A stretch of DNA of 64,000 bases from Panicum virgatum (GCF_016808335.1 NC_053141.1:25844261-25908260), one strand, 5' to 3'; shown: positions 19,912 through 32,689, numbered from the stretch's first letter. The notes: a model not told the origin generated them from the sequence alone. A program made the numbers and translations.

Positions 19912-22900
19912 ATGCAGAACGCCGCGGCCTTCCGGCCGTGCCCCGCCCGGCCGCTGGTGGGCCGCAGCCCTACCCGGCCGCTCCTCCCGGCCCGCCCGCT
20001 CCGCGTATCCTCCGCCGGCGCCGTCGCCGCTGCCGCCTCGACCAGATGCGGCGCCGTGGGCCCGCGCGGCCTCGGGCACGGCCTGCTGCCGGTCTCGACG
20101 GACCGGGAGGGCAAGGCCCACCAGCGGCCAGTGGCGTGCGGCGCGGTCGGGAAGGCCGGGAAGGCGGAGGAGGAAGGCGGCGGGTTCCTCAAGACGCTGC
20201 AGCTCGGCGCGTTCTTCGGCCTCTGGTATCTCTTCAACATCTACTTCAACATCTATAACAAGCAGGTGAGTGAGTGGAAGTGGACCAATTACGATGCCGT
20301 GAACTTGGGTGGGCGAGCGTTGTTGATATGATGGGATAGTAATTGGTTGGCCGAGATTGCGGCTAAACAGCTGTCCTGTTTGGGTGCGGACTGATGCTGT
20401 TTTGTATGAATGAGTGGATTCCCGCATCAATTGCTGGGCAAATCTAGACGATTGGTTGGTGCATGAGGCGCCCATTCTGATATGGAGTAGTTCTTTGGGT
20501 CATGTTTCATTTGATTCACCGTTTTGAATCTCGCACTCTTTGCTCCGCAAAACTATTGGTTTTGATTGTTTAGTATTGAATTCCGGGTTTATCTCTGTAG
20601 GATGACGATGTTTGCCATAAGTGGTATTTTGTTGCTATCGAAGTGTAGAAATGGATTGTGATTTTGGATCACTCTTTTGTCTTTTTGGCCCTCTTAGTGC
20701 ATAAATGGACAAGTGTTGTTAACAGTATTTCGAGAAAGTAGAGATTCTTTTCTGCTTCTGGTGTGCAGATGTTTACTGCTAATACTACCATGATTTGGTG
20801 TTTTTCGTCTCATGCAAGGTTACCTATGAGGGCCTTGCATATGTTCAATTTAGATTGGATTTATAAGATTATATTTGTCTGAAAACTATGTTGACCTTGT
20901 TCAGACATGCTTCCAACAGTCTGGCCTATTGACCACTGTCCACATTTCTAATTGTCATAGCGGCCACTTTGCTGAATAAATGTTTTTTCAATTCCTCTCA
21001 TTAATCTGCTAGTTTACTCAGCCCTGGCTTCAATACTGGCATTTGTAAAGAATGTTGTTGGGAAAAAAATGTTGCAATGTAAAAATCATTCTTCCCCATA
21101 TATGTTTTTATTGAGCATGCAGAACTGATATTCAATGTATTGTGATTGCTAGCTTAGAGTGTTTCTTTTTGCTCAGAATACTAGATTTGTCGATATCCAT
21201 GAAGATAAACTGGAACTTTTTCTTGTTGTTACTGTATGACAGGTTCTCAAGGTTTTCCCGTACCCCATAAACATTACAGAAGTTCAATTTGCTGTTGGAG
21301 CTGCAGTTGCTGTTTTTATGTGGATCTCTGGTATTCTGAAGAGACCAAAGATTTCTGGAGCACAGGTAGACACTTTTGATTTGTGTTACGAACTTTAGGC
21401 TATTCATCATTTGGATCAGCATTAAAATTTGGTTCCCTTTTTTTTTTCAGCTTGTGGCCATCCTACCTCTGGCTATTGTCCATACTATGGGCAATCTTTT
21501 CACCAACATGAGCCTTGGGAAGGTTGCGGTGTCATTTACACATACCATCAAGGCTATGGAACCTTTCTTTTCTGTTGTTCTTTCTGCAATTTTCCTTGGC
21601 GAGGTAACTTTTTTGTCCCTGTACAAATTTTACGCAAGCTACTCTACAGGTTTTGAACTTTGAAATTCATTTATCTTCTTATACTGAATGGCATGGCAGT
21701 TACCTACTGTTTGGGTAGGATTATCTCTTCTTCCAATTGTTGGTGGTGTAGCATTGGCATCTCTTACTGAGGCATCCTTTAACTGGTATGTAACAATCAC
21801 TATCATTTGGATCCAAGTGTACCTAAACTTAACTATAGAGGATAAGAGCTTCTGTCAAATGCCTTACGCGCTTTTCATGTCATTGTGTTTCTCTTTTATA
21901 TTATATTATATGTTGGTGTGCGTGGACATAATTATGGTTACTCTCTTACTGATGTATTTAGCTTTAGTATGTTCCTTACAAAATTATAACTATGCTTTAT
22001 TCATATTATGATACGTCATCTAGCAAATTGTGAGCTAAAGTATCTACAAGTGCTAACAGGAAATACTTAACCGGATAAATGCAATTTTATTATAACAACA
22101 ACAGAAGCCTTTGAATCCCAGTTGGGGTAGGCTAGAGTTGAAACTCAACATGAACCAGCAAAAAAAAGGGGAAAAGAAAGAGGAAAATAATATTGGCATC
22201 AATAATAGTGACATCGTGTCATGGTCGGGCGCACCTACACCAGGCGCCGACGGGCCCGAGATGTGCACCGCGACGCCGAACGCACGATACGCGCAGAGGG
22301 CGCTCGCTAGGAAGGCGCGGTCACAGCGAGTGACTGAGAAGGAAGGTTAGCGTTAGTTGCCAAATTAGATCCTAAATTATAGGAGTCTTTCTCCATTCAG
22401 TTTGGGCCATTGGCCATATATTATTGTAATCGGAACAATTAAGGGATTAAGAAAGATATTATCCTCAACCTCCCCTCTCTCGTTCTCTCAACCTAAGCCT
22501 GCGGCTGAGGGTTCAACCTCGCCGGAGAAGACGGATCGCGGCTACGAACTACGTAGCCGAGGTCCAGCTACCCAAGGGTTCGACGCCCTTGACACATCGA
22601 GTGGAATCTAGATCTTGTTCATGGTAAATGAAATTTATTATTTCAAACAGTAATTATGATGCGACATAATGCATAAACGAATAATACTCAAGAAGCTAGT
22701 GTTCTAAAAACTGGTTTTCTCAGCAACATATACCTTATGAAAATCATTCTTAAAGCTTATGTATAGTTGAAAAACATGGCCATGTCATTTCTTGAATTCT
22801 TTTTTATTAGTATCTTTGGGTTCTGCTATGAAGTATTTAGCTTGGTGGTAATTATTTGATAATAGGGCTGGCTTTTGGAGTGCTATGGCTTCAAATGTTA

Positions 22901-24951
22901 CCTTCCAATCTCGTAATGTACTGAGCAAGAAGCTTATGGTTAAGAAAGAGGTAACTAAAATGTCTAGATTTGCGTCTTAAATATGGTTTATTTATGAACT
23001 TGAATTGGATTCTTTTATTTGTCACGTCCATCTTGTGCAGTTGTACACTTCCATCTCTAATTCCTAATCCACTTGCTATGTCCCCTTTGTGCAGGGCCAG
23101 GAATCTTTGGACAACATTAATCTCTTCTCTATCATTACAGTGATGTCCTTTTTCCTATTGGCGCCTGTTACCTTCTTTACAGAAGGCGTCAAAATGACTC
23201 CTACATACTTGCAATCTGCTGTAAGTGTAACAATGTTCACTTTAAATCCCATTGCTTGCAAAAAGAAAAAGATTGAGAAAAGATTTCACTTTGCAGAACC
23301 ATGAAGGCAAATTCTGACTGGCTTTATGTGTTTGTAGGGTCTGAATGCAAACCAGGTACTTACAAGGTCTCTGCTTGCTGCACTGTGTTTCCACGCATAT
23401 CAACAGGTTAGTCATCAAGTCACTCATCTACTCTGTGATGTATTTGATCTTGAGTTCGAGACTGCAGTCTGTTATCTATTTTGTGTTTTAATTTTATGCA
23501 AAAGTGGTGGCCAATGAGAGCAGCCTATGGTGCATGGCTGGTGCTTCTGCACTCCATGAGCTGCTCTCCTGGTTGCTTGCCCTGCAGTCCTGCACTCCTA
23601 GTCTGTGTTGGTTGGGTGTGTTTGGGAAGGTTTTTAAGCCCTTTCTCTGTACATAATAGTCTCTTTTCTTAATGAAATGACACACAGCTCTCCTGTGAGA
23701 AAAAAAAATTATGCAAAGCTCAGAGGTGGGCAGATTGCAAATCCATAGAGTTTTTATTTCTCATATGTAGCTTTGCAGTAGTTGCAAATGGCATCAAGTA
23801 TTGCCTTTTATGCCTTAGAATCCAAACTCTGCTGCATTTGTAGCCGATATAAATTAAGTTGCTAATGATCTGCTTGGAGGAGAATTGATCTGAGAATTAT
23901 CAGGATTTAGTTCAGTTTTAGACTACATCCTATGGATATGGCTTAGAAAGCCCCCTTCAGAGCAAGCTCTATAAACATAAAAAAAAAACTATGCTTGATG
24001 CCATTTTGATTGAGACTGTTTCGAAATGGGAACTATATAGTATTCATGAAACACTTCCATTTTGATTGGGACTGTTTCTTATCTTTGTATTAAGAAGAAG
24101 AAATGGTTCAATTACAAAACTCCAAGCCCCACCTTGGACCAGAAAGGAGCTGGTGAAGCAAAGTTAAAACAAACTATTACAGAATAAAAGCAACTAAAGG
24201 ACCTGACCACCAACACACATAGGGCTTAACACTACTGAACCACTTGGCCTAAACCGAGGGCAGCAAGTCCCTTTGCACCTGCAGCCTGTCAAATGTGCAA
24301 TTCATCTTTAAAAACCTGGAGGCCATACTGCAGATTGGGAGCAGATCCATCAAAAACACAAGCGTTCCAGTGCTTCAGTGAATCCATGCTCCAAGGATAA
24401 CCAGGGAATTGAAACCCTTCTTGTGTTGTTTAGGAATTTTGTCCAGGACTTCTTCCATCAATCAGCCAAAGAAGTGCGGCTAGGAACCAAATTTGCTAGA
24501 TTCAGGGGCTGTAAGATGTTAAACCAAAATTGTCTAGCAAAGACAAACGTGAGGAGATGTTGAACTGTTTCACCTTTTTGGTCACATAGAGGGCATTGGG
24601 CTGGAGGAGGGAGTCCTCTTTTCTGTAGCCGGTCTGCAGTCCAGCATCTGTTGCGGATAGCCAACCAAATGAAGATCTTGCATTTGCCTGGTGCCCAAGA
24701 TTTCCAAATCCGCTTCCATGGCTCGAACGAGGTAGAACCAATGAAGAATGCACGGTAAGCCGACCTGGTGGAGAAAATGCCATTGGACACAAACCTCCGT
24801 TGATGAACGTCTTCACTAATGTTAAGAGCAATGCTTGACATTGTTCCCAAAGTTCCAGATATTCAGCTAGACCATGCTAGCCGAGAGCACCCCTTGTGTC
24901 TGTAAAAAGTCAGCTCATGGAGAGCATCTGCCACAGCTCTGTTCCTCACTC

Positions 24952-24984
<33 letters not shown>

Positions 24985-25612
24985 TATTTCAAAATGGGAA
25001 CTGTATTTGGGCACTGCCAGTTGTAGTTTTGAGAATGTCTCATGTTCTTTTTTTTCCAAGAATCGTTCATAAGTTTCCAGTGAATAGTTTCATTTTTTTC
25101 TGAAATTGTTTCCTGAGTTCCAGTTGATAATGCCATAGGAACTTCACGTATTCAATGTTCATTAATACTAATCTAGTATGCACCAAAATAAGACCAGTAA
25201 AAAATGGCTTTTAAGATTTAGTTCCTCGATGTATTCTTTCATTTCCTTTATGCACGTGTTCCGAGGCTGTTTTTAGTATCTCATTATTTCTCGTTTGATT
25301 TTGTTGAAGGTGTCGTACATGATTCTGGCCGTGGTGTCTCCTGTTACTCATTCTGTGGGCAACTGTGTTAAGCGTGTCGTGGTCATTGTAACATCAGTGC
25401 TGTTCTTCAGGACACCTGTTTCTCCTATCAACTCCCTCGGTAACCTTGCTGCTGCTCGCACTTGTTTCTCTCTCCTTTTGATTGGTTGCATTCCTCTGCT
25501 ATCTCACAGCTAATTGCTTTCCATTGTGTGTGTAGGTACCGCGATTGCACTTGCAGGAGTTTTCCTGTACTCACAACTGAAGAGACTCAAGCCCAAGCCG
25601 AAGACTGCTTAA
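19912..25612 (+). CDS. PPT: Plastid phosphoenolpyruvate/phosphate translocator
   Basis: Nine exons: 19912-20265, 21243-21365, 21451-21603, 21700-21785, 22866-22950, 23101-23220, 23338-23406, 25310-25439, 25536-25612. They join in phase to 398 aa, the normal length. The product exchanges PEP for phosphate across the inner plastid envelope and feeds the shikimate pathway and fatty acid synthesis. Residues 1 to about 90 are Ala/Arg/Pro-rich, as in a transit peptide. The TPT domain follows ('[20 protein letters not shown]', '[11 protein letters not shown]', '[16 protein letters not shown]', '[20 protein letters not shown]') with the PPT-type C-terminus '[11 protein letters not shown]'. All introns are GT-AG. 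Introns 4 and 7 hold retroelement fragments. Every exon is open and conserved, so the gene is probably functional. PPT1 and PPT2 copies cannot be told apart here. Confidence 0.95.
22082..22620. mobile_element. Retroelement-like insertion in intron 4 of the translocator gene
   Basis: The intron holds 'AGTTGGGGTAGGCTAGAG', a phrase seen in many dispersed grass repeats, preceded by an AACAACAAC run. After it comes a GC-rich block (22218-22345) and a polyadenylation- and LTR-like stretch. Its base composition contrasts with the AT-rich intron. I could not define ends or target duplications. Confidence 0.4.
23505..23708 (+). mobile_element. 5'-truncated LINE in intron 7 of the translocator gene
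   Basis: The end CTTAATGAAATGACACACAG..TCTCCTGTGAG plus a poly(A) run is the typical 3' end of grass LINEs. Near-identical direct repeats flank it (TTATGCAAAAG at 23494-23504, TTATGCAAAG at 23709-23718), as expected of target-primed insertion. Only about 200 bases were copied. Confidence 0.75.
24079..24982 (-). mobile_element. LINE fragment with zinc-binding RT domain in intron 7 (antisense)
   Basis: On the minus strand 24458-24850 encodes the zf-RVT region found C-terminal of plant LINE reverse transcriptases ('[20 protein letters not shown]', '[15 protein letters not shown]', 'CxxC..H' pattern). The minus-strand 3' end near 24080 has a LINE-like 'TTCTTCTTAATAC'. Flanks ACTGTTTC (24071-24078) and ACTATTTC (24983-24990) look like an aged target duplication. 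A 29-base G run lies at its 5' junction. It is inserted against the direction of the host gene. Confidence 0.8.
24953..24981. repeat. Homopolymer of 29 G
   Basis: An uninterrupted run of 29 G on the + strand (29 C in the sense of the LINE) lies at the junction of the LINE fragment and the intron. Such a tract can form G-quadruplexes and is prone to length change. The exact length may be an assembly estimate. Confidence 0.95.
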
Positions 25613-26476
25613 ACAGTAACCATGTTTTCTATTTTCTCTCTTGTGTTTATGGAGTCAAATCATGGCAGCACACCTTGAAAGTGTTGATTTTAGTTTAGAA
25701 ATTGTTTTTCTTGAAATTTGTGTCTGTAGAAGTACAAGAGCTGTATAGCATCTATATATATGTTCCCTTGGTGTCTCAACAAGAGTAATATTATTGCTTA
25801 GTATAGGCGCCCGAGTCACAAAACAATGCTAAGCATGCAGCAAGCATTTTCCCTCCGTGAACATGAGGTAAATTGCACATTATGAATTATGAAGAGTAGG
25901 GCCTGTTTGGATTGTAGGAATTCCAATGGAAATTTTAAAAAATGGATACGTTTGGAATTGAAGGAATCATAGTTTTCCATTCCAGAGGAACTACTGCCCC
26001 TCCTGTGACTGATAGGGAAATGAAAAATCAACTAAACTCTTGGGAATTTTACCTGTGAACAGAGTGTCAATGTGTACTAGCTATCCATGCGAACTTCCGT
26101 CAACATGAAGCGTGCGTCTGCCCTGTCTCGAGCAAGAAAGATCACTAGCTAAAATTGGCGTCGGATTTAAAATCACTGGATTAATCAAAACGAGGGCTGA
26201 ACGGGTGGGACAGAGATAGGGCCATTTTTTAGTCCATCAAGTGACGATGTCCAGATAATGATGAAAAAAAAGCATAATCAGGCTAAATAAAATAAAATGC
26301 TATTTTGTAGTTCTACGTCCTAAACACTTATTTATACAAAATTCCAATATTTCAGGAACATGTTTTGCTATCTTATCGCCACCTCCTTTCAGCATTTTTT
26401 TTCTTCTTTTCTCGTGTTTTCAATTTCACCTTGCAGATCTACTCGGAATGAAAGAATGGTGGCAGGAAAAAAAACC
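25613..26476 (+). other. 3' UTR of the translocator and intergenic sequence
   Basis: The first about 200 bases are AT-rich and suit a 3' UTR. At 25899 a 'GGGCCTGTTTGGATTG' start and AT-rich body resemble a decayed hAT-type MITE. Nothing else is recognisable. Confidence 0.4.
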
Positions 26477-26758
26477 ACATCACAGCATCTGCAACAAATT
26501 ATTCGTACCTCATATTCAAAACATACTCTCTTTTGGTAATGGTTGGTGCAGCAGATTATCAAAGTTCAATCACCAAAAATAGGGTAGAGGAAAAATCCTA
26601 TTCATTTAGGTGAGAGGAAGGTGTGTTTTGGTGACTACTAAAATTTTTTAGGTAATGAGAATTGAATTGGTAATCTGCTGGAGGACTTCCAATCACTAAA
26701 ACATCAATTTTTTTTGGTATACGGGAGAGGGATGAGTAATCTGCTTGAGATGCTCTCA
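26477..26758. mobile_element. Small MITE with imperfect terminal inverted repeats
   Basis: The left end AGCATCTGCAACAAATTATTC pairs with the inverse of the right end GAGTAATCTGCTTGAGATGCT at most positions. 'GAGCATCTCCAACAG'-type ends are common in grass MITEs. The interior is AT-rich and codes for nothing. No clear target duplication was seen. Confidence 0.5.
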
Positions 26759-27040
26759 CCGCATCAAAACTCAGCCAACATGAAACGAACTTATAGTAGT
26801 CTCACACTTTATACATATCTCTATATACGATTTCCGCACCAAAAGAAGTCCGGAGAGAGTGGCCATATCACGTTAATTCCCGGTCGTCGGATCGGCCGGG
26901 CGGACGGCTTAGATCATGTGTTTTCAGGTCATTTTGTAAAAAAGTCCTCGGGATTTAGAGAAATCAACCCGTAGTTCGGCCTTCTCTTAGAAATTTTGCG
27001 AAAAAACCCTCAAAATTTCTTGAAATGAACCCGCACTCCA
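26759..27040. other. Intergenic sequence left of the split MITE
   Basis: No gene or recognisable repeat. The last 100 bases may be the outer left part of the MITE described next. Confidence 0.3.
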
Positions 27041-27101
27041 ACCTATTAAGTATAATATAAACTAATTGCATAAGTTGCAATTAAAGCTCTAGACGAATCT
27101 A
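27041..27101. mobile_element. Palindromic MITE, left part, split by the Helitron
   Basis: The left piece ends CTCTAGACGAATCTA. The right piece begins TTAAGTATAATTAATG at 44549. Together they give the 'GACGAATCTATTAAGCCTAATTA' type arm of a widespread grass palindromic MITE. The other arm (44620-44700) carries its inverse (CTCAATAGATTCGTCTCG). The outer left end is not resolved. Confidence 0.7.
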
Positions 27102-27239
27102 TCTATATACTATAAGGATCTATGAAAATTGAAACTCTTTTCACTAAAATTAGCCCCCATACCCACCTCACGAACCACCACTTTTGGGCCCACTAGGAAG
27201 CAAAGTTGTTCGACGAAACTCGGTGGCAGAGTGATTTTC

Positions 27240-28870
27240 GTCCCGGCGCCGTTCAATCCCGCAGGGTCATCGCATTTTTTTTTCACTGCCCACCCGCCCT
27301 CCTGGTACCCGCGCTCCTCATTGGTCGCCTAGCAAATTACGCGCCGTGGGACGCCCCGTCAATCACGCACTGCTCCCCTCCCTTCCCCTCCTCGGAGCCC
27401 CTCCTCTCTCTCTCCTTCCCGATTCCCCTCCCCAGCGTTCTCCCCAGTCCCCTCCCCTTTCCCGCAGCTGCTCCCCTCCCTCGGGCTCGCATACCCTCCC
27501 CCAGCGCTCCTCCCCCGCCGGCGTTGCCGCGACCGCGTGGAGGCCAACGACGGGCAGCGGCATGCCGCTCGGGGAGAAGCGGCGCAAGAGGCCGTGGGAT
27601 CACGGCACGAGGGGCCGGGGGTTCATGGCTCGAGGTGTGATGGTGAGCTACGCGAGGGAAGGTGGGGTACCCATGGCGGCGGTGCGCCGGCGGCGGCAAG
27701 CGGAGAGGAGTGAGGCCGCGACGTGTGTGGCACGAGGAGAAGCGACATGGCGGCGAGCGAGGGGCCACTACGCAAGGAGGGCCTCCAAGGTCCTCTCCTT
27801 CCCCGCGCCCGCCCATACCCGCCCGAAATCTCGGCTTCCCTTCCATTCCTAGCCCGGGCGGCCCCCGCGGGGGAGAAGTGGCAGGCTCCCGTGACGGCGG
27901 CTCTGGGGGCTAGCGAGAGGCGGCGTCCCTCTCTCTCGCGACATGCCTCCCCCACGATGCCGCCTCCCCCTCGCGGTAGCGCCACCTCCACGATGCCGCG
28001 TCCCCATCAACGGCGCCCTCGGCGGATCGACAGGCGCCGCAGATGCTGCCTCGCCGCGCCCTCTCGCCAGCCTTCCTCCCCATTGGCTCGATCCACCACA
28101 AGGAGTTGCATGGACGAGATGGCGAGGACGCACCACGGATTCCCCACAAGCGCAATGCCCGACACCGCGGTGGCCGCCCTCCCCACCGCGGATCCCCCAC
28201 GGTTTGGGGATCTGCACCATCGCAGCCATGCTCCGGTTCCAGACCACCGCCGCCACGCCGCCGGCGCCTGATTTGCGGGCGAATCAATCCGCCGGAGGGC
28301 CCCTTCCTCCTCCGCACAGATATCCTCCCCCGCCGTCGCCACTCGCCACTCCTGGTCTCCGAGCGGTGGGTGGTGATCTGCGCGCCTCCGGCGTCCCCCT
28401 CGCTCGAGCTCCGGCCGCCTCCAAGCTCCCCCACCCGCGCCACCAACGTGGGTCCGTCTTGGCGGCTCGATTTGCCCGCAAATCCGCCTTCCTGGCGGCG
28501 CCTCCCTCCACAGCAGCTTCCCCTGCGCGTGTCCTCCACCCCGTCCCCGCGCAGGGAGCAGTGGTGGTGCTAGACCTACTGCTTGCGGCTGTGCGGTGCT
28601 CTGTGGTGGCATGCCAGGGGGAGCATGAGGCCGCTGGAGCTGGGTGGCAGGCGGGAAAGGAGGAGGTTACGATGGTGGCCCTCGAGAGATGGAGATCAGC
28701 AGTCGAAGGTCCACCAGGTCCCCAGGTCACCTTCGACTGCTTTCATGAATTCCTCGACCTCCTGTCAAGTTCAAGGAAGAGATGCTTGCTGCGTGCCCAA
28801 CACTAGCGTCAGCATTTTGGTGCCTCAACTGAATTAATCAATGCAGATGGGATGGCAAGGGACATTGAAT
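27240..28870 (+). other. GC-rich first part of the Helitron, unrecognised
   Basis: A block of about 1.6 kb is rich in CCG/CCTCCC. It gives long overlapping frames on both strands (for example 27943-28806), whose translations are Pro/Ala/Arg low complexity. The pyrimidine-rich stretch at 27360-27500 looks like the promoter/5' UTR and first exon of a grass gene, so it may be captured. I do not recognise the gene. Confidence 0.35.
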
Positions 28871-29069
28871 CCCTCCTTAGTCCTCAGTCGTCTCAGATAT
28901 CATCGATAGTGAAGCAGATAACAAATTCTCGGTTTGTTTCCTACTTGTTACTCTTTTCGATCAAGCATGTTCATTTGTTTCTTTATTACCCTTTTATCTC
29001 TTGACGCTCACTGCTTGTAACAAGCGCGCAGGACCAATACGCTGAGCTACTGAGTTTGGTTCTAGAATG
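28851..29069 (+). pseudogene. Possible captured exon fragment, unrecognised
   Basis: The phrase from 28851 reads 'MARDIESLLSPQSSQISSIV' and continues for a few codons to a possible splice donor (CGGTTTGT, about 28930). About 100 bases later comes a possible acceptor GCGCAG followed by 'DQYAELLSLVLECY'. Then element E interrupts. The text looks like exon and intron but I do not recognise the family. Confidence 0.3.
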
Positions 29070-29074
29070 TTATA

Positions 29075-29431
29075 TGTTGGGGATCAGACGAGCCGAAGCC
29101 AAACAGAATAGACAAAGAGTGGTGAAAGCTCAATGTAATAACCTTAGGAAGAGAGGGAGAGCAAGCCAAGTGAGCAAATAAACAAGAGGCCAAAAGTCCC
29201 CACCTCCACCCCATGGTGTGCTATTTATAGGGAGGAGGAGATGGTTGTTTATACTTGTTCCATTGGTGGGGTCGAATATTATAAGATGGTCCTTAAAGTT
29301 TACAAACAGGTCCCTAGATCCTGCAATTAAGTCCCTATATCTCATAAACTAGCCCTTAGACCCTCTAACTTAGACTCCTTTACACAAAGGGGTCCCTAGC
29401 CTTAGGTGGCAGCCAAGGCGCACCCCCAACA
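29075..29431 (-). repeat. LTR of element E (left)
   Basis: 357 bp, TGTTGGGGATC to CGCACCCCCAACA on the + strand. In minus orientation this is the 3' LTR. It contains a TATAAATA box read on the minus strand. Confidence 0.92.
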
Positions 29432-29998
29432 GTAGCTCCTCAGCTATTCGGTCTTGGCCGGCACAACGAGACTGAGTAGCTGACCATGTTAAAATAGGCA
29501 TATTTGCAGGCCGGACTCGGGTTGCAAGGAAAGTCCTTTACAACCCACACATGTGCGCCTCGCCAAAAAATCCATCTCAAAAACCCAGTGGGAAAAAAGG
29601 GCATGGAGAAATGAGCACGCACATGCCTGGATTTACACAAGTGCCAGCCTTAGATCTTCAGAGATTTGATTTCGCAAGTAGCTTCGCTTCTGAGCTTCGA
29701 TTGGCGAGTGGCTTCTTCTTTGAGCTTCGAGCAGAGCTCCATCTTCTAAGGTCAACTGGTCCTCTAGTACACCCCCGTGATACCCTCAGCTCCGAGAGCC
29801 GATGTAGTCAGCGTTGCTGTGGCCGAAGGTTGTCGCATCATCTTCAAGTCTTCTCATACGAGCGCTGGACAAGACCTCATCATCTGAGATGAACTGGTCC
29901 TCCAGTACACCCCCAGCCCCTCTTGGCTGGTGCTCGTGAGATAAGTTTTGCATGTAGTGGAAGTAGTCGACGTAGATGATGTAGAGGTTGAAGTAGTG

Positions 29999-30190
29999 GC
30001 CGAAGGTGGCAGCGAGCCCCTCAAGCCGAGGCAGCGGCGAGGGTGAAGTCGGAAGCAAAGCCGAAGGTCCCGGCGAGCCCCTCGAGCAGAAGTAGTGACG
30101 AGAGCGACGTCGGAGGTGACACCGAAGGTCCTGGCAAGGCCCTCGAGCCGAAGCAGCGAGGGCGACATCGGAGGCGAAGCTGAAGGTGAC
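29999..30190. repeat. Tandem array of a 61-base unit in element E
   Basis: Units beginning [G/A]CCGAAGGT start at 29999, 30060 and 30121. A last partial copy starts at 30179 after a 3-base deletion. Each holds GAGCCCCTCGAGC-like text. Spacings of 61 and 58 are not a multiple and a multiple of three, respectively. A single diverged unit recurs at 30768-30825. Confidence 0.75.
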
Positions 30191-32689
30191 GTGGTGATGA
30201 CATTGATAGTGCCATTTTTACCTGCCACCTGCACGGTTTTTAATGTTTTTCTGTTTGGAGGTCATGGAGCGATAGCCTGCTTCGCTGACTGGTCCTGCAG
30301 AGAGCAAAAATAGTACTGCTGTTCGCTCATTAGTGCTGTGTGATATAAAATCGAAGGTTCAAGCGAGTACTTTGAAAGGACCTGCTTGTTAGAACTGACC
30401 ACTTGTTTTATTGGAGTATATGCTTTGGTTGAGTCAAACGGAGATGAGTTAATGTTCTAGTGTACTTATCTGATATTTTGTCGTGGTCAAGATCTCCGTT
30501 TGGGCCAAAGGTTAGTGTTGCATGCATGTCTTGCTGACCCGAGCGAAGGTGGCAAGTTTGCCATTGTCTGCCGACTTGTCATTGGTCACCCGAAGGTCCG
30601 GGAGCTTTGGAAGCTTTGCTCGAGCCTGCACGGCCACCCATGCGGAGATAGAAATGCTTGCACTTTGGCCAGCCGAAGCTCTTTCACGTTGCCTTGTGGA
30701 GTTATGTTCTGCTTTTTATTGGTGTGGAGTGATTTGCGCTGTTTTGGTAGACAGCGGCTTGACGATGCCGAAGGTCACGGTGAGCCCCTCGAGCCAGCAT
30801 AGCGGCGAAGGTGAAGTTAGGAGAAAGTGATATATTTGCAACAGAATGATGCAACGATTATTTTTCAAAGTTGTCAGTGAACATAAGTTGCATAACTGAT
30901 ATCTTTCTCAAAGATGTCCTTGGACACGAGTTACAAAAGTAACATCGCAGAAAAAGTGAATTTGCGGGTCGTCACCCGACTTTTTTTTGGCCGAAGGTGT
31001 TTTGGCTTCATATCCCTTAGGATAGATAGCCCCTTGGCTTTCTTTTGCGAGATATTTGTCCTTACGTGCAGGAAGCGATACTCGACTTCATTATTGAGGT
31101 CATGAGCCTCTTAGCTCCTCAGAGCTTTTTTTTTTGTCATGCATGATTATGTATTCATGCAATGAGATGATTTGGTGTATGCTTTTGATGCACATGGATG
31201 AAGTGAAATGCATTTGCATGAAGCCGAAGATTTTTTGGCCACCGGTTAATTTCAAACCATGAGAATCCTTTGACGCAAAAAATACTTGTGTTTGATAGCC
31301 GAAGATCGCTCGTAGCTTTGAAACCAAGGTGTTCTATTTTTTCATCACGAGGGTGAAAGCCACTTGTTGATGAAATCCATTATATTGAAGGACCAATGAT
31401 TGCTGAATAGCTATAGAGATAACTCCAATAGATGGTGATTACCGAAGGTCCATAAGATATTTTTCATGATGAAACCTGCGGTCAAGGGTACGTCAGACCT
31501 CATCTGCAGGGGCCATAGCTTCGATCGGGAACATATTGCGCTGCGATGGAACGAATTCTTGCAGTTGTAGCTGAAGAAGTCCGCTTGTACTTGTGATCTG
31601 TCTTTTTTTATTGCTTGAGATGGAAAATCAATAAGTGCAGAACCTTCGTCCTGAGCTGCTTCAGAAGTTGTGGTTCTCTTCTTATTTGCGAAGGTGACGA
31701 GGTGGCCGAGTGGCCGGCTTGTCACTCGATGGTGATGGCGAGGGGGTCGCATGCTGTTCTTGCCTCGGTTTCAGAAGAGCTTGCCAATAGTTGGCAGTTG
31801 GACAGGCGTGACTGCTTCGGGCCTGAGCATGGCAACTTCGCTGCTACGCGATTGTGATGAGGATGCTAGCAGCTTCATGATGGCGGAGGTAATGAGTGCC
31901 ATTTGATTCACCACCGATGATGCCTGGTACCTTCGATGCTTTTGACTGGTAGCTGCAGCTTCGCTGACTAGCATTTGTTATAACTTTGCAAGTGATATGC
32001 TGCTTCAGGGATGCTAGTACATCCTGGTTCATGTGCTCATTATTCCCACATGCCGAAGGTTTTTCTTCTTCTTTTTTTTCTTCTTTTTGAAAACCAATAT
32101 ACCTGCACTTAAAGAGCAAAGGTCTAGTACAAGGGTTAGCTCAAATAGGAGAAGCAATACTCACATAGATGATAACCTGCGTGTTAGAGAAAATAGGATT
32201 GATATTCAAGATGCAACTTCTCATGAGCAGCCCCTTGGGCAAAGTGTTTTGAGTGATGTCTGCATTAAGGTCATAAGATTTATTTGCTTCAAGACTCTAA
32301 GGTCCGAAGGCCCCTTGGCATTCAGATGCCTATTGCACTTTAGATAAGTATGCAAAGTTCGCGGAGTATGGGAGCTTTGCTAACTTACACAATTTGAGCA
32401 TAATAGATGCGATGGTCGATGTTTGCAACTCTTTGTTGCTTCGACCCAAGATAAGCTGAAGCACTTAGGCAAAAGCAGTTAAGCATTGCAAGTTAGATAT
32501 GCATCTCTAGGTGTGATACCTTCGAGTTATTTTACTTTGAGTTCTCTAGCGCACTCTGGTTGTAGAGGTTCTTAGCTTGCCGCAATGGCGATGTAAGGTC
32601 AGCAAAGAATGCTTGTAAATGTCTTGGTCCGTCAAGGACCTTTTATCCTCAAGTCAGGGAGCTTCAAATGAGAAGCCAAGAAGAATCAT

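Noticed and set aside
19527..20258. Overlapping frames at the start of the translocator gene as alternative proteins
   Set aside because: Only the frame from 19912 gives the plastid translocator N-terminus and joins the later exons in phase.
27943..28806. 287-codon ORF and other long frames at 27200-28800
   Set aside because: Open in several frames because stop codons are rare in CCG-rich DNA. The text is Pro/Ala/Arg repeats. Reported only as possible captured 5' gene sequence.
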